Source of the DNA: Amycolatopsis sp. AA4
GTDB lineage: Bacteria; Actinomycetota; Actinomycetes; Mycobacteriales; Pseudonocardiaceae
Assembly (NCBI RefSeq): GCF_002796545.1
Contig: NZ_CP024895.1
Span: forward strand, 242,130-306,129
Direction of reading: 5' to 3'
DNA: 64,000 bases
Below are positions 16,752-25,955 of the stretch, in pieces. The stretch's first letter is position 1. The number at the start of each line of letters is the position of its first letter. Position numbers and translations under genes: made by a program. The notes under the pieces are model-generated. The model made no database searches. It was not told where the DNA came from and saw only the letters and a program-made list of their open reading frames with translations.

Positions 16752-18065
16752 GTGCCAGCGGACTCGGGTAGCGAAGCGCAGTCATGTCCCTCGTCCGATG
16801 ACGCGGCGGTTGAGCAGCTTGCCGCGGTGCCGAAGGGCGACATGTTTGCGTCTCTGTGGATCCGCAACTACCGGCTGTTCTTTGTCGGGCAGGTCGTTTC
16901 CAATGTCGGCACCTGGATGCAGCGAATCGCTCAGGACTGGCTGGTGTTCCAGCTGTCGGGGCACGACGCGGTTGCGTTAGGCGTTGCGGTCGCGCTCCAG
17001 TTCGCGCCGACTGTGTTGCTGTCGCTGTGGGCGGGTGTGCTCGCCGATCGGGCGGACAAACGCAGGTTGTGCATCGCGGTACAAAGCGGAATTGCCTTGC
17101 AGGCCGGCGTGCTGGGACTGCTGGACGTAAGTGGAGCAGTGGGGCTGTGGCACGTCTACGTGCTGTGTTTCGTGCTCGGGACGTTCAGCGCGCTCGATGT
17201 TCCCGCGCGGCAGGCGTTTGTGGCCGAGATAGTCGGGGACGCGTTGATCCCGAACGCGGTCGCGCTCAACTATTCGGTGTTCAACTTGGCTCGCATAGTT
17301 GGGCCCGCGATGGCCGGGTTCGGAATTACGTGGGTGGGAACGGGGTGGATGTTCTTCGCGAACGCGGTGAGCACGTCGGCTGTGGTCGCCGGGCTGGCGC
17401 TCATGGAGCCGGGCAAGCTGTTCCGTGCCTCGGCCGCAGGGCGGGCCAAAGGACAGGTGCGAGAAGGTCTCCGCTACGTGCGTGGGCGGAGAGACCTGAT
17501 CGCAGTGCTGCTGCTCGTGTTTTTCGTCAGCACGTTCGGCAACACGTTCGCAACCTCGCTCGCAGTGGTCGCAGGCAATGTATTCGGAACTCAGGCTGAC
17601 GGATACGGGCTGCTGTCAACGCTGCTGGCGGTGGGTACGTTCGCCGGCTCGCTGTTATCGGCACGCCGCGGCACCCGAAGTTCGCCTCGGGTGCGCGTGA
17701 TGCTGCTTGCCGCAGCGGGATTCGGCGCCGCCGAGGTCGTGGTCTCGTTCATGCCGACGTACGTTGCGTTCGGCATCGCGCTCGTGCCCGTGGGCTTGGC
17801 CAGCGTCACCTTCCTCAACACTGCCCTGTCGCTCGTGCAAGCCCGCTGCGGTCCGGAGATGCGCGGGCGTGTCATGGGGTTCTACGTGCTCGCCCAACTC
17901 GGCGGTTATCCTGCCGCCGGTCCGATGGTGGGGTGGATGGCCGAGATGTTCGGAGGGCGGTCACCGCTCTGCATCGGTGGGGCTGTCTCGATCATCGCGG
18001 CGCTGGCGTGCGCGGCCATGCTGAGCCGCCACGGCGCGATCCGCTCAGACCTCGCCAGCAGATAG
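16752..18065 (+). CDS. MFS exporter (TMS/MFS_3 type)
   Basis: 437 residues with about 12 hydrophobic segments. The start region NYRLFFVGQVVSNVGTWMQR followed by AQDWLVFQLSG is characteristic of the 'transmembrane secretion effector' MFS family (EntS-like), as are LADRADKRR and DVPARQAF. These act in the inner membrane and export siderophores, antibiotics or other small molecules. Base composition is less GC-rich at third codon positions than its neighbours, pointing to separate acquisition. It is the first clear gene before the metabolic island and might export an island product, which is inference. Confidence 0.8.
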   Translation: MPADSGSEAQSCPSSDDAAVEQLAAVPKGDMFASLWIRNYRLFFVGQVVSNVGTWMQRIAQDWLVFQLSGHDAVALGVAVALQFAPTVLLSLWAGVLADRADKRRLCIAVQSGIALQAGVLGLLDVSGAVGLWHVYVLCFVLGTFSALDVPARQAFVAEIVGDALIPNAVALNYSVFNLARIVGPAMAGFGITWVGTGWMFFANAVSTSAVVAGLALMEPGKLFRASAAGRAKGQVREGLRYVRGRRDLIAVLLLVFFVSTFGNTFATSLAVVAGNVFGTQADGYGLLSTLLAVGTFAGSLLSARRGTRSSPRVRVMLLAAAGFGAAEVVVSFMPTYVAFGIALVPVGLASVTFLNTALSLVQARCGPEMRGRVMGFYVLAQLGGYPAAGPMVGWMAEMFGGRSPLCIGGAVSIIAALACAAMLSRHGAIRSDLASR

Positions 18066-18528
18066 CTGCCCCGCCGCTGAAACGATCGGGCGATGTTGCA
18101 GCCTCCGCCCCGGCCCTAAACCCGACCCGGCGACGTGAGGCACGGGCTCGCTCCGCCGTCCGGCCGATTGCCCGCCCGCGCGGAGATTTCCCTCTCGCGC
18201 ACGCGGGCATCGTCGTGTTCGCCCCGGCGGGTGGTTCCCGTGTCGCCACCCCGCCGCGCGTCCCTCGCATACTGGATAGAACCGCGACGGCGAGTGGATT
18301 GTCCGCCTCCTGCGGACGTCCTAGCGTTGGCCATGCATCGACCGGGACGAGCTGCGTTCCCTTGTCGCCTCGGGCGTGATCACGAGCAGGCGAGGGTCCC
18401 GTGCGCGCCATCAGAGCGGATGCGCCTCGGGATCCCCTTTCGCGCGGCGGGCGCCGCAAGCGGAATCCGGCGTGCACGACGAGCTGGTGCCGACAGGCCA
18501 ATCCGATTCCATTGGGGGAGGACTTTCG
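18066..18528. other. Intergenic region, no gene seen
   Basis: 463 bp between the MFS gene and the amino acid dehydrogenase. Both strands hold only Arg/Pro-rich readings. Near the end CCAAT (18499-18503) and ATTGG (18511-18515) form a small inverted repeat just before the ribosome binding site of the next gene. It presumably contains the promoter of the 18.5-23.8 kb operon. Confidence 0.4.
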
Positions 18529-19602
18529 ATGCTTCCGGAATTCTTCGACAAAATCGGGCACGAGAACATCGTTTTTCATCACGACTCCCGTGCCGGGCTC
18601 AAGGCGATCATCGCGGTGTACTCGACCGCGTTGGGGCCCGCGCTCGGCGGTGTCAGGTTCCATGCGTATTCCAGTGCCGAAAACGCCCTGTCGGACGCAC
18701 TGCGCCTGTCGCAAGCGATGGCGTACAAGAACGCCCTCGCCGGCCTCGCGCTCGGCGGCGGCAAGGCCGTGATCATCGGCGATCCCGCCAGCGACAAGAC
18801 CGACGCGCTGTGGCGTGCGTACGGGCGGGTGGTGAACTCGCTGCGCGGCAGCTACATCACCGCCCCCGATTCGGGCACGACTGCAACCGACATGGACGCG
18901 ATCGCCCGTGACTGTTCGTACGTGGCAGGCCGTTCGCGGGAGAACAGCGGCACCGGCGATCCCTCGCCGGCCACGGCCTACGGGGTGTTCCGCGCGATGG
19001 TGGCCTGTGCGGAACATGTGTGGGGGTCCCCGTCGCTCGCGGGTCGCCGGGTCGGCGTCGCGGGCGTGGGCAAGGTCGGAACGGCTCTGGTCAAAAGGCT
19101 GTTGCAGGGCGGCGCGTCCGTCGTGGTCAGCGACATCAGCGACCGCGCCGTCGAGGCCGTGCGACGGGATCACCCCGAGGTGGACGTCGCCGTGGACACC
19201 GAAGCGCTGGCCAGCGCCGATCTGGACGTGTACGCGCCGTGCGCACTGGGCGGAGCGCTGGACGCCCACGCGGTAGCTCGCCTGCGTGCCCGGGTGGTGT
19301 GCGGCGCAGCCAACAACCAACTCGCGCACGACTCCGTCGCCGACGACCTGCACGCGCAGCGGGTGCTCTACGCCCCTGACTATGTCGTCAACGCGGGAGG
19401 AGTGATCCACGCAGCACAGGAGCTCGCCGGTCTGAACCGTGAACGCGAGGCGGCCGTGCGAGTAGGCCGGATCTACGAAACGACCGCCGAGATCCTGTGT
19501 CAGGCCGCCGAAGACGATGTCCCGCCGCTAAAAGTGGCCCAGCAGCGGGCCGACGAACGAATCCGCAGCGCCGAGACGGCGACCGCAGCCGTCCGAGGTT
19601 GA
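18529..19602 (+). CDS. Leucine/valine/phenylalanine-type amino acid dehydrogenase
   Basis: The ATG at 18529 with GGAGG 8 bases before it gives 357 residues, the normal length. The family catalyses reversible NAD-dependent oxidative deamination of branched-chain or aromatic amino acids to 2-oxo acids. Visible are GALGG-type GPALGGVRFHAYSS, the catalytic Lys in LALGGGKAVIIGDP, APDSGTTATDMD, the Rossmann loop GVAGVGKVGTALVKRL and NAGGVIHAAQEL. It opens a plus-strand run with CitE-type lyase, MaoC hydratase, condensation-like protein and KamA-type enzyme. In that setting it may supply or consume a non-standard amino acid. The substrate cannot be told from sequence alone. Confidence 0.85.
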   Translation: MLPEFFDKIGHENIVFHHDSRAGLKAIIAVYSTALGPALGGVRFHAYSSAENALSDALRLSQAMAYKNALAGLALGGGKAVIIGDPASDKTDALWRAYGRVVNSLRGSYITAPDSGTTATDMDAIARDCSYVAGRSRENSGTGDPSPATAYGVFRAMVACAEHVWGSPSLAGRRVGVAGVGKVGTALVKRLLQGGASVVVSDISDRAVEAVRRDHPEVDVAVDTEALASADLDVYAPCALGGALDAHAVARLRARVVCGAANNQLAHDSVADDLHAQRVLYAPDYVVNAGGVIHAAQELAGLNREREAAVRVGRIYETTAEILCQAAEDDVPPLKVAQQRADERIRSAETATAAVRG

Positions 19603-19677
19603 CCGTCCGGAACAGGTGAAACGACCCGCCACGGTTCGTCTCGAATCGCACGATGAGAGAAAGGGCAGGAATATCCC

Positions 19678-20529
19678 ATGACCAATCCTGACGTAGTTTC
19701 GCGCGCGCGGTCCTTGCTGGCGGTACCGGGGCACAGACCCGACCGGTTCGCGAAGGCGGTGGCCAGCGGCGCCGACCTCGTCATGCTCGACCTCGAGGAC
19801 TCCGTGGGACCCGCGCTGAAAGACCAAGCGCGCGACAACGTCGACGAGTGGCTTTCCGGGCGAGACGCCGACACCTGCGTGGTGCGCATCAACGACGCGT
19901 CAACACCCTGGCACCGCGCGGACCTGGCCATGCTCGCGCGCCACCACACGGTCGTGATGGTCCCGAAAATCACCCAGGCCCGCGATGTGGTCACGGTGGT
20001 GCGGCATCTGGGAGCGGGCGCCCGCCTGATCGCGATCCTGGAGACCGCGGCCGCCATCCTGCACGCCGAGGAGATCTCCGGTGCGCCGGGCGTGGTGCGG
20101 ACCATTTTCGGCAACGCCGACCTGGGCAGCGAACTCGCCGTGGATCCGGCCGACGGCCGGCCGTTCGGCTACGCCCGGTCCGCTGTGGTCCTGGCCGCGG
20201 CGGCCAATCACCTGCCGCAACCGCTCGACGGCGCCACCGTCGCCCTGGAAGACACCGACGCCGTGGCCGAGGACTCGCGGCGCGCCGCGGCTCTGGGCTT
20301 CGGGGGCAAAGCGTGTCTGCACCCCCGGCAGGTCGCCGTGGTCAACGACATCTTCACGCCCAGCCCGGAAGTCCTCGCCTGGGCGCGCGACGTGCTCGCC
20401 TCCACCGAGGACGGATCAGTCGTACGGCTGAACGGCGAAATCGTCGGCAAACCGATCCTCGACCGTGCGCGCCGAATCCTCGCCATGCAGCCGCCTGCCG
20501 AGGCCAAGGCGCTCGCGCCGGCCCCCTGA
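19678..20529 (+). CDS. CitE-family CoA ester lyase (HpcH/HpaI fold)
   Basis: ATG at 19678 after a GAAAGGG site; 283 residues. The family comprises citrate lyase beta subunit, malyl-CoA and beta-methylmalyl-CoA lyases and malyl-CoA thioesterases; it cleaves or forms C-C bonds next to a CoA thioester. Recognisable are LLAVPGHRPDRFAKAVASGA, DLVMLDLEDSVGP, the metal-site Glu in AILETAAAI, FGNADLGSELA and KACLHPRQVAVVNDIFTPSP. It is paralogous to 28016-28936. The next gene is a MaoC hydratase; beta-methylmalyl-CoA lyase plus mesaconyl-CoA hydratase is a known pair, so glyoxylate-based acyl-CoA chemistry is a reasonable guess. Confidence 0.85.
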   Translation: MTNPDVVSRARSLLAVPGHRPDRFAKAVASGADLVMLDLEDSVGPALKDQARDNVDEWLSGRDADTCVVRINDASTPWHRADLAMLARHHTVVMVPKITQARDVVTVVRHLGAGARLIAILETAAAILHAEEISGAPGVVRTIFGNADLGSELAVDPADGRPFGYARSAVVLAAAANHLPQPLDGATVALEDTDAVAEDSRRAAALGFGGKACLHPRQVAVVNDIFTPSPEVLAWARDVLASTEDGSVVRLNGEIVGKPILDRARRILAMQPPAEAKALAPAP

Positions 20530-20597
20530 CGTCCTCGGCACACCGACGCGACCAGCAACAACACCTTTCGTATCGATCCGGATGGAGGTGCCCGGCT

Positions 20598-21128
20598 GTG
20601 ATCAGGCAGGGCTGGCGGGGAAGGTTTTACGAGGATTTCGAGGTGGGCGACGTGTATCAGCATCCGTTGGGGCGGACGGTGACCGAGACCGACAACACCT
20701 GGTTCACGCTGCTGACGATGAACACGGCGCAGATCCATTTCAACAACGCGGCCGGCGAGGCCAGCGAGTTCGGGCGGTGCCTGGTGAACTCGACCCTGAC
20801 GCTGGCGATCGTGGCGGGGCAGAGCGTGATCGACACCAGCTTCAACGCCATCGCCAACCTCGGCTGGGAAGACATCAAGCTCACCCGCCCCGTGTTCGCC
20901 GGCGACACGCTCTACTCCGAAACCACGGTGCTGAACAAGCGCGAATCCCGCAGCCGCCCGCACGCCGGGCTGGTGCAGGTGACAACCCGCGGCCTCAACC
21001 AGGACGGCGAACAAGTGCTCTCCTACACCCGCACCTTCCTCGTCCACAAGAGCGCGCACGTCGCGAAACCGGGACCGTTCCCCGCCCTCCCGACCGCGCC
21101 GCGCGCCGAGGCGTCCACCACCGCGTGA
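20598..21128 (+). CDS. MaoC-family enoyl-CoA hydratase, copy A (mesaconyl-CoA hydratase-like)
   Basis: GTG at 20598 with GGAGG 9 bases upstream; 176 residues, single hot-dog fold. The motif TETDNTWFTLLTMNTAQIHF matches the DN..FF..L..NT...H pattern of mesaconyl-CoA hydratases. RPVFAGDTLYSETTVLNKRE is the usual second half. Residues 5-150 are identical to copy B at 30203-30733; only the first few and last 25 residues differ. It should hydrate an unsaturated branched acyl-CoA or the reverse. It lies between the CitE-type lyase and the condensation-like gene. Confidence 0.85.
   Translation: MIRQGWRGRFYEDFEVGDVYQHPLGRTVTETDNTWFTLLTMNTAQIHFNNAAGEASEFGRCLVNSTLTLAIVAGQSVIDTSFNAIANLGWEDIKLTRPVFAGDTLYSETTVLNKRESRSRPHAGLVQVTTRGLNQDGEQVLSYTRTFLVHKSAHVAKPGPFPALPTAPRAEASTTA
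20610..21049 (+). repeat. 440-bp inverted repeat, copy A
   Basis: Identical, as far as I can compare by eye, to the reverse complement of 30279-30718. Identity starts and stops abruptly inside the two MaoC genes. Confidence 0.9.
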
Positions 21129-21185
21129 GCGCCGGGCGCGTTCCGGCTCGACCGACCCCCATTCGCTTTCGAAACGGGACTCACG

Positions 21186-22403
21186 TTGACAGTTCTCGAA
21201 CGCTACTTGGACAACATCGAACTGGGCGGCTTGGGCACACCCCGGGCGCAGGTCGCGCGGTTCCACGGCCACCTCGACACCGACGCGCTCGCATCCGCGT
21301 ACCGCGACCTGTGCGACGCGCACCCCATTCTGCGCTCCCGTGTCATCGCAGACCCGGCCGGGCAGCTGCTGTCGGCAGCGGACCGGAACCCGCCGCCGAT
21401 TCGCGTCCGCGACGGCGGGGACGATGTCCTCGACCGCGAGGCCCGCCGCCCGTGGGATCCCGCGCAAGGGGTCGCTGAGCTGTTGCTCATCCGCGGCCAG
21501 GAGTCTGGATACCTGGTGTTGCGTGCCGACATCGGGGTCGTCGACGGGCGCGGCTGGACGGCGTTGTATTACGAGCTCTGGCACCGCTACACCGCGATCG
21601 TCACCGGCTCGACACCACAGGCCCGCACGAGAGGGTCGTTGCCTGCCTCTCCGGCCGAGCTCGCAGCGCAACGCTGGAGCGGGCCGCCGGTGAGCGCACC
21701 CTCCAATATGGACCGAGCGCCGATCGTGCAGCTCGACGACCGGCTGAGCCCGGCGGAGACCCGCGGCATCGTCGCCGCGGCCCGCGCCCGCGGCATATCG
21801 GTAACCGGCCTGGTGACCGGGATCGTGCTGATCAGCCTGCGCACGTTCGGCACGCCGGTCGCCGGGCCGGCGGCCATGGTGTGCTTGACGGCGGTGGATC
21901 TGCGGCAGCGGGTGACACCGCCGGTCGCCGCGACCGAGACCTCGAAGTTCGTGGCCTGGCACCGAGCCGACCTCCAGGTCGCCCATGACTCCGACCCGGC
22001 CGCTCTCGGACACACAGTGAAACGCAACCTCGAACAAGGAATCGCCAGCAGACAGCTGCCGCTGGGCTACCCGTCGCTGAGCGTGGAGACGCCACTTGAG
22101 CAACGGCTGGCCAAGGTGGTCGTGAGCAACATCGGGGTCGTGCCCGACATCGAACATCCTCCCGATGTCAGGATCACCGGCTGGTCGCGCATCATCCCGT
22201 TCAACCGGCCCTATCCGCTCTTCGGGGTGTACACGTTTCTCGATCGGCTCCACCTGATTGCGGCGTACCCGGCCACATTGTTCTCCCGCGTCGACGCTGC
22301 CGCGCTGACCTACGACGTGACTACCCGCTTGCGGGCGATCGCAGACCCCTTCACGGGGCTGGGCAGCCGCATCGAAACCGCAGCGTCCTCGGCGCACCGC
22401 TAG
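21186..22403 (+). CDS. Condensation-fold acyltransferase-like protein without catalytic His
   Basis: TTG start at 21186; 405 residues, near the length of PapA5-type acyltransferases and stand-alone condensation domains. The early DTDALASAYRDLCDAHPILR is the classic first helix of that fold. LLSAADRNPPPIRVRD and the C-terminal KVVVSNIGVVPDIEHPPDVR with PYPLFGVYTFLDRLHL also fit. The expected HHxxxDG active site reads DIGVVDG (in VLRADIGVVDGRGW), so both His are absent. The protein may use a different mechanism, bind rather than catalyse, or be inactive. It is placed between MaoC and KamA-like genes in one direction. Confidence 0.7.
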   Translation: MTVLERYLDNIELGGLGTPRAQVARFHGHLDTDALASAYRDLCDAHPILRSRVIADPAGQLLSAADRNPPPIRVRDGGDDVLDREARRPWDPAQGVAELLLIRGQESGYLVLRADIGVVDGRGWTALYYELWHRYTAIVTGSTPQARTRGSLPASPAELAAQRWSGPPVSAPSNMDRAPIVQLDDRLSPAETRGIVAAARARGISVTGLVTGIVLISLRTFGTPVAGPAAMVCLTAVDLRQRVTPPVAATETSKFVAWHRADLQVAHDSDPAALGHTVKRNLEQGIASRQLPLGYPSLSVETPLEQRLAKVVVSNIGVVPDIEHPPDVRITGWSRIIPFNRPYPLFGVYTFLDRLHLIAAYPATLFSRVDAAALTYDVTTRLRAIADPFTGLGSRIETAASSAHR

Positions 22404-22509
22404 GCGCGTCGTGCCGCGCTGCCCAATGCCCGCGAAGACACGGCCGTCCCGCGGGAGCCGGGCGGCTCGCACGCATCCATTTCCCTCGCGTTTGCACGGA
22501 AGGCAGACA

Positions 22510-23808
22510 GTGCCACCACAGATGACAACGATTCCGGGAAGCCGATTGTCCGGAATCCCGCAGGTTCGCAGCCTGGGTCCCGACATCCGCCGCGACATCT
22601 CCGTGGTGTCGTCGGTGTTGCCGTTCAAGGTGAACAACTATGTCGTCGACGAGCTGATCGATTGGTCGGCCGTCCCGGACGATCCGATCTTCCGGTTGAC
22701 GTTCCCGCACAAGGACATGCTGCCCGCCGACATGTACGACGAGGTCGCGGCATTGCAGGCGCGCGGCCTGCGCCCGGCCGAGCTGCGGCGGGCCGTGGCG
22801 CCGATGCGGGAGCGGCTCAACCCCCACCCCGGGGACCAGTTGACCAAAAACGTTCCGCAGGACGGCAGTGGTGTGGTGCGCGGGCTTCAGCACAAATACG
22901 CCGAGACCGTCCTCGTGTTCCCCTCCCACGGGCAGACCTGTCACGCTTACTGCGGCTATTGCTTCCGGTGGGCGCAATTCGTGGGGATGCCCGGTCTCAA
23001 ACAGCAGGTCGACGACAACGACCGCATCGTCGACTACCTCCGCTCCCATCGCGAGGTCTCGGATGTGCTGTTCACCGGCGGCGATCCGATGATCATGACG
23101 ACCGACGTTCTTCGTCAGTATGTCGAGCCGCTGCTGGGGCCGGGGTTCGAGCACCTGCGGAACTTCCGTTTCGGCACCAAGGCCTTGTCGTACTGGCCCT
23201 ACCGTTTCACCACCGATCCCGACTCCGACGATCTGCTGCGGCTGTTCGAGCAGATCGTCGGCTCCGGCCGCCACGTCGCGGTCATGGCTCATTTCTCGCA
23301 TGCCCGCGAACTCGGCACCGACGCGGTCGCCCGGGCGATGCGCCGAATCCGCGACACCGGAGCGGTCGTCCGCGTCCAGGCGCCGATCGTCCGCCACGTC
23401 AACGACAACGCGCCGGCCTGGGCGGAGATGTGGCGCCAGAGTGTCCGCCTGGGCGCGGTGCCCTACTACATGTTCGTCGAACGCGACACCGGCGCCCGCG
23501 AGTACTTCGCCCTGCCGCTGGCGCAGGTGGTGGACATCTACCGCGACGCGTTCAAGCAGGTCTCGGGACTGGAACGCACGGCACGGGGCCCCGTGATGTC
23601 CGCCTCGCCAGGCAAGGTGGCTCTGGACGGGGTAGCCGACATCTGGGGATCCAAGGCATTCGTATGCCGGTTCCTGCAGTGCCGGGATCCGGACATGGTG
23701 GGCCGGCCGTTTTTCGCGGAATTCAGCGACACCGCCACCTGGTTCGACGACTTGCGTCCCATGCAGGGAAGCGAGGGCTTTCCCGCGCATCAGGTTGCCG
23801 CGGTCTAG
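22510..23808 (+). CDS. KamA-family radical SAM enzyme (lysine 2,3-aminomutase-like)
   Basis: The GTG at 22510 has GGAAGG 7 bases upstream; 432 residues. The [4Fe-4S]-SAM motif is CHAYCGYCF, with FTGGDPMIM as the following GGE-type strand. KamA enzymes move an amino group using PLP and a 5'-deoxyadenosyl radical. HVNDNAPAWAEM keeps one of the two lysine-binding Asp positions. The region corresponding to VVDAPGGGGK in lysine aminomutase reads VMSASPGKVALDG: the PLP Lys is kept, but the second substrate Asp is Ser and the loop is shorter. The substrate is therefore probably not lysine. Convergent with the aminotransferase at one base. Confidence 0.8.
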   Translation: MPPQMTTIPGSRLSGIPQVRSLGPDIRRDISVVSSVLPFKVNNYVVDELIDWSAVPDDPIFRLTFPHKDMLPADMYDEVAALQARGLRPAELRRAVAPMRERLNPHPGDQLTKNVPQDGSGVVRGLQHKYAETVLVFPSHGQTCHAYCGYCFRWAQFVGMPGLKQQVDDNDRIVDYLRSHREVSDVLFTGGDPMIMTTDVLRQYVEPLLGPGFEHLRNFRFGTKALSYWPYRFTTDPDSDDLLRLFEQIVGSGRHVAVMAHFSHARELGTDAVARAMRRIRDTGAVVRVQAPIVRHVNDNAPAWAEMWRQSVRLGAVPYYMFVERDTGAREYFALPLAQVVDIYRDAFKQVSGLERTARGPVMSASPGKVALDGVADIWGSKAFVCRFLQCRDPDMVGRPFFAEFSDTATWFDDLRPMQGSEGFPAHQVAAV

Positions 23809-23809
23809 G

Positions 23810-25051
23810 TCAGCCGCGCGTGGGCGCGGCGATCGAGTGCAGGTCCTGAAACGCCTCGCGCAGCTGCGTCAGCGACTCCTGGATCCAGGGCAGCCGGAGG
23901 GGGTCGGGGGCACGCAGCGCCGCCCACCGCTCGGTGTCGGTGTCTCCGTAAAGGAGGCTGGTGGCCGCGCGGAACCGCAACGCGGCGGGGTCGTCGCCGA
24001 ACTCGACGCCGGGCAGGACGGCGACCCCGAAGCGTTCCAGCAGGAGGCTGGCCAGGTCGGCGCCGGTGGTGACGCGGGGACGCAAGACCTCGAAGTCGGG
24101 GTAGAGGTAGAACGGGCCCTGGGAGCCGGGGCAGGCAGCGCCCGCCTCCTGGAACAGCGCCTGCACGGCGCCGGAGACCGCGGCGTGCAGACGGCGGGCT
24201 GCCTGGATGTGCGCGGTGACCGGCGCGGGCTCATCGAGGGCGTAGGCCGCGACGTGCTGCATCGGCGCCGCCAGCCCGGACCACACTTCACTGGCGATTC
24301 CGATGACCGCCTCCCGCAGCGACGAATCCGGAATACGGGCGAACCCGATCCGGTAGCCGCCCAGGGCGAGGTTCTTCGACAGTCCCGTGGTGACGATCGT
24401 GCGCTCGGGCAGCAGCTCGGCGGGGCTGGTGAACGGCTCGGACGTGAGGTCGCGGTAGATCTCATCGGAGATGACGACCAGTCCGTTGTCGCGCGCGATC
24501 CGGGTGACTTCGGCGAGCTGCTCCCTCGAGGGCAGCCGCCCGGTCGGGTTGTCCGGCACGGTCAGCACCATGACGCCCGGGGAGCGCCCCGCTGCCCGGG
24601 CCTGGTCCAGCGCCGCGGGCAGCCGGTCCGGATCCGGCAGGCCCCCGCCGCCCGGGGGCACCGGGACCTGGATCACGGCTTTCCCTGCCAGCGCTGCTTG
24701 CGCGGCGTAGCTCACCCAGGCTGGCTGCGGAAGCACGACATCGCCGGAAATGGCCGCCAACAATGCGTACAGCAGCGGCTTGCTGCCCGGTGCGAACACG
24801 ACGTGGTCGGGCGTGCTCGGCTGGCGCCGCCGCGTCAGGTAGCCGGCGGCGGCGGCCCGGGCCTGCGGAGTGCCGGCGACCGGGGCGTAGGAATTCGCGG
24901 TGGCCGAGCCGGCCAGCACGGCGGCGATCTCGGGGAGCACCGGCAGCCCTGCCTCGCCGAAACCCAGGTGGACGACCTTGCCGCCGGCGGCGCGGCGCTC
25001 CTGGATCCGGTCGTTGATCGCCAGCGTCGCCGAATGCTGCGGCATCGACAC
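23810..25051 (-). CDS. PLP-dependent aminotransferase (class I/II)
   Basis: AGGAGG stands 6 bases before a GTG at 25051 (an ATG follows two codons later); 413 residues. Fold type I signs: SYAPVAGTPQARAAAAGYL, the strand VLTVPDNPTGRLPSREQL with the conserved NPTG, VISDEIYRDL, the PLP Lys in TTGLSKNLALGGYRIGF and the carboxylate-binding Arg late in ALRFRAA. It is a general aspartate/alanine-type aminotransferase; the substrate is not readable. It is the last gene of the minus-strand run that begins with the MaoC gene at 30.7 kb. Confidence 0.85.
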   Translation of the reverse strand: MSMPQHSATLAINDRIQERRAAGGKVVHLGFGEAGLPVLPEIAAVLAGSATANSYAPVAGTPQARAAAAGYLTRRRQPSTPDHVVFAPGSKPLLYALLAAISGDVVLPQPAWVSYAAQAALAGKAVIQVPVPPGGGGLPDPDRLPAALDQARAAGRSPGVMVLTVPDNPTGRLPSREQLAEVTRIARDNGLVVISDEIYRDLTSEPFTSPAELLPERTIVTTGLSKNLALGGYRIGFARIPDSSLREAVIGIASEVWSGLAAPMQHVAAYALDEPAPVTAHIQAARRLHAAVSGAVQALFQEAGAACPGSQGPFYLYPDFEVLRPRVTTGADLASLLLERFGVAVLPGVEFGDDPAALRFRAATSLLYGDTDTERWAALRAPDPLRLPWIQESLTQLREAFQDLHSIAAPTRG

Positions 25052-25161
25052 CAGACACCTCCTGAGGCGTGGGAACTGTTGTCCGGTAAGGGACCTGTCG
25101 TGGGTCACGCAGTCGAACTGGATACGGGCAGCGCAGATTTCGGGCGCTGCCAAGGGAAGCG

Positions 25162-25905
25162 TCACGTTGTGGCGGGTGCGCGGTCCGTGGTTGTGATCGA
25201 GGCGAGGCGGTCGGCGACCTCGTCGGTGGTCACGGCGGTTCCCCACAGCCGGTGGAAGTGCTCGACCGCGGAGCGGTGCATCGCCGGGTCGAACGCGGCG
25301 CTGGCGTCGGCCAGCACGTAGGTCCAGTATCCGCGGTCACTGGCGTCCAGTGCCGTGAGATGCACGCATCCGTCGCTGGCGATACCGCCGAGCAGCAGGC
25401 TCCGGACCTGGAGGCTGCGCAGCGTGCTGTCCAGGCCGGTCGAGGTGAACGCGCTGCGGGTCACCTTGTTGAGCACGACCTCGCCGGGCCGCGGGGCCAG
25501 CTCGGCGACCACCTCCCGCCATGTCGAGACGGGATCCAGGCCAGTCGCCGCAACGGCCGCGCCGGTGCTGTCCTCGAACCTTCGCCGGATATGCGGCAGC
25601 AGGTCGCCTCGGTCCAGGCGCTGCGCGCCCGTGGTGACGTGCACGATCGGGAGGTCGGCGGCCCGGTACAGGGTCAGGATCCGGTGCAGGTTCGGGATGA
25701 CCGTCTCCTGCGCGGCGCGGTAGAACTCCGCGAACAGCCGGGGAAACTCCGCCCGCAGACGGGTGCCGATGGGGCCCGCCGGGTCGAGGTAGTAGCGCTG
25801 CATGTCGATGATCACGAGCGCGGAGTCCTCGGGATCGTAAGGGACGTCGGGAAAGCGGATCGGGTACGACGCCCGATCCGGTCCCGCGGGCTCATGCTGG
25901 GCCAT
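25162..25905 (-). CDS. Isochorismatase-fold cysteine hydrolase
   Basis: The ATG at 25905 is used because GGAAGG lies 7 bases ahead; 247 residues. The family includes isochorismatases, nicotinamidases, carbamoylases and N-carbamoylsarcosine amidases. The catalytic triad is visible: Asp in ALVIIDMQRYY, Lys in VVLNKVTRSAF and Cys in GGIASDGCVHLTALDA. A 110-bp gap separates it from the aminotransferase, and it follows the CocE gene by 50 bp. Near amidases and aminotransferases, an amide or carbamoyl substrate is plausible, but this is inference. Confidence 0.85.
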   Translation of the reverse strand: MAQHEPAGPDRASYPIRFPDVPYDPEDSALVIIDMQRYYLDPAGPIGTRLRAEFPRLFAEFYRAAQETVIPNLHRILTLYRAADLPIVHVTTGAQRLDRGDLLPHIRRRFEDSTGAAVAATGLDPVSTWREVVAELAPRPGEVVLNKVTRSAFTSTGLDSTLRSLQVRSLLLGGIASDGCVHLTALDASDRGYWTYVLADASAAFDPAMHRSAVEHFHRLWGTAVTTDEVADRLASITTTDRAPATT

Positions 25906-25955
25906 GGCCATTCCTTCCAGTCCGCACAGGCTCGCTGCCGCCGGCGGCACGGGTG

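Noticed and set aside
20208..22637. 809-codon minus-strand frame
   Set aside because: Overlaps three clear plus-strand genes and has no protein-like features.
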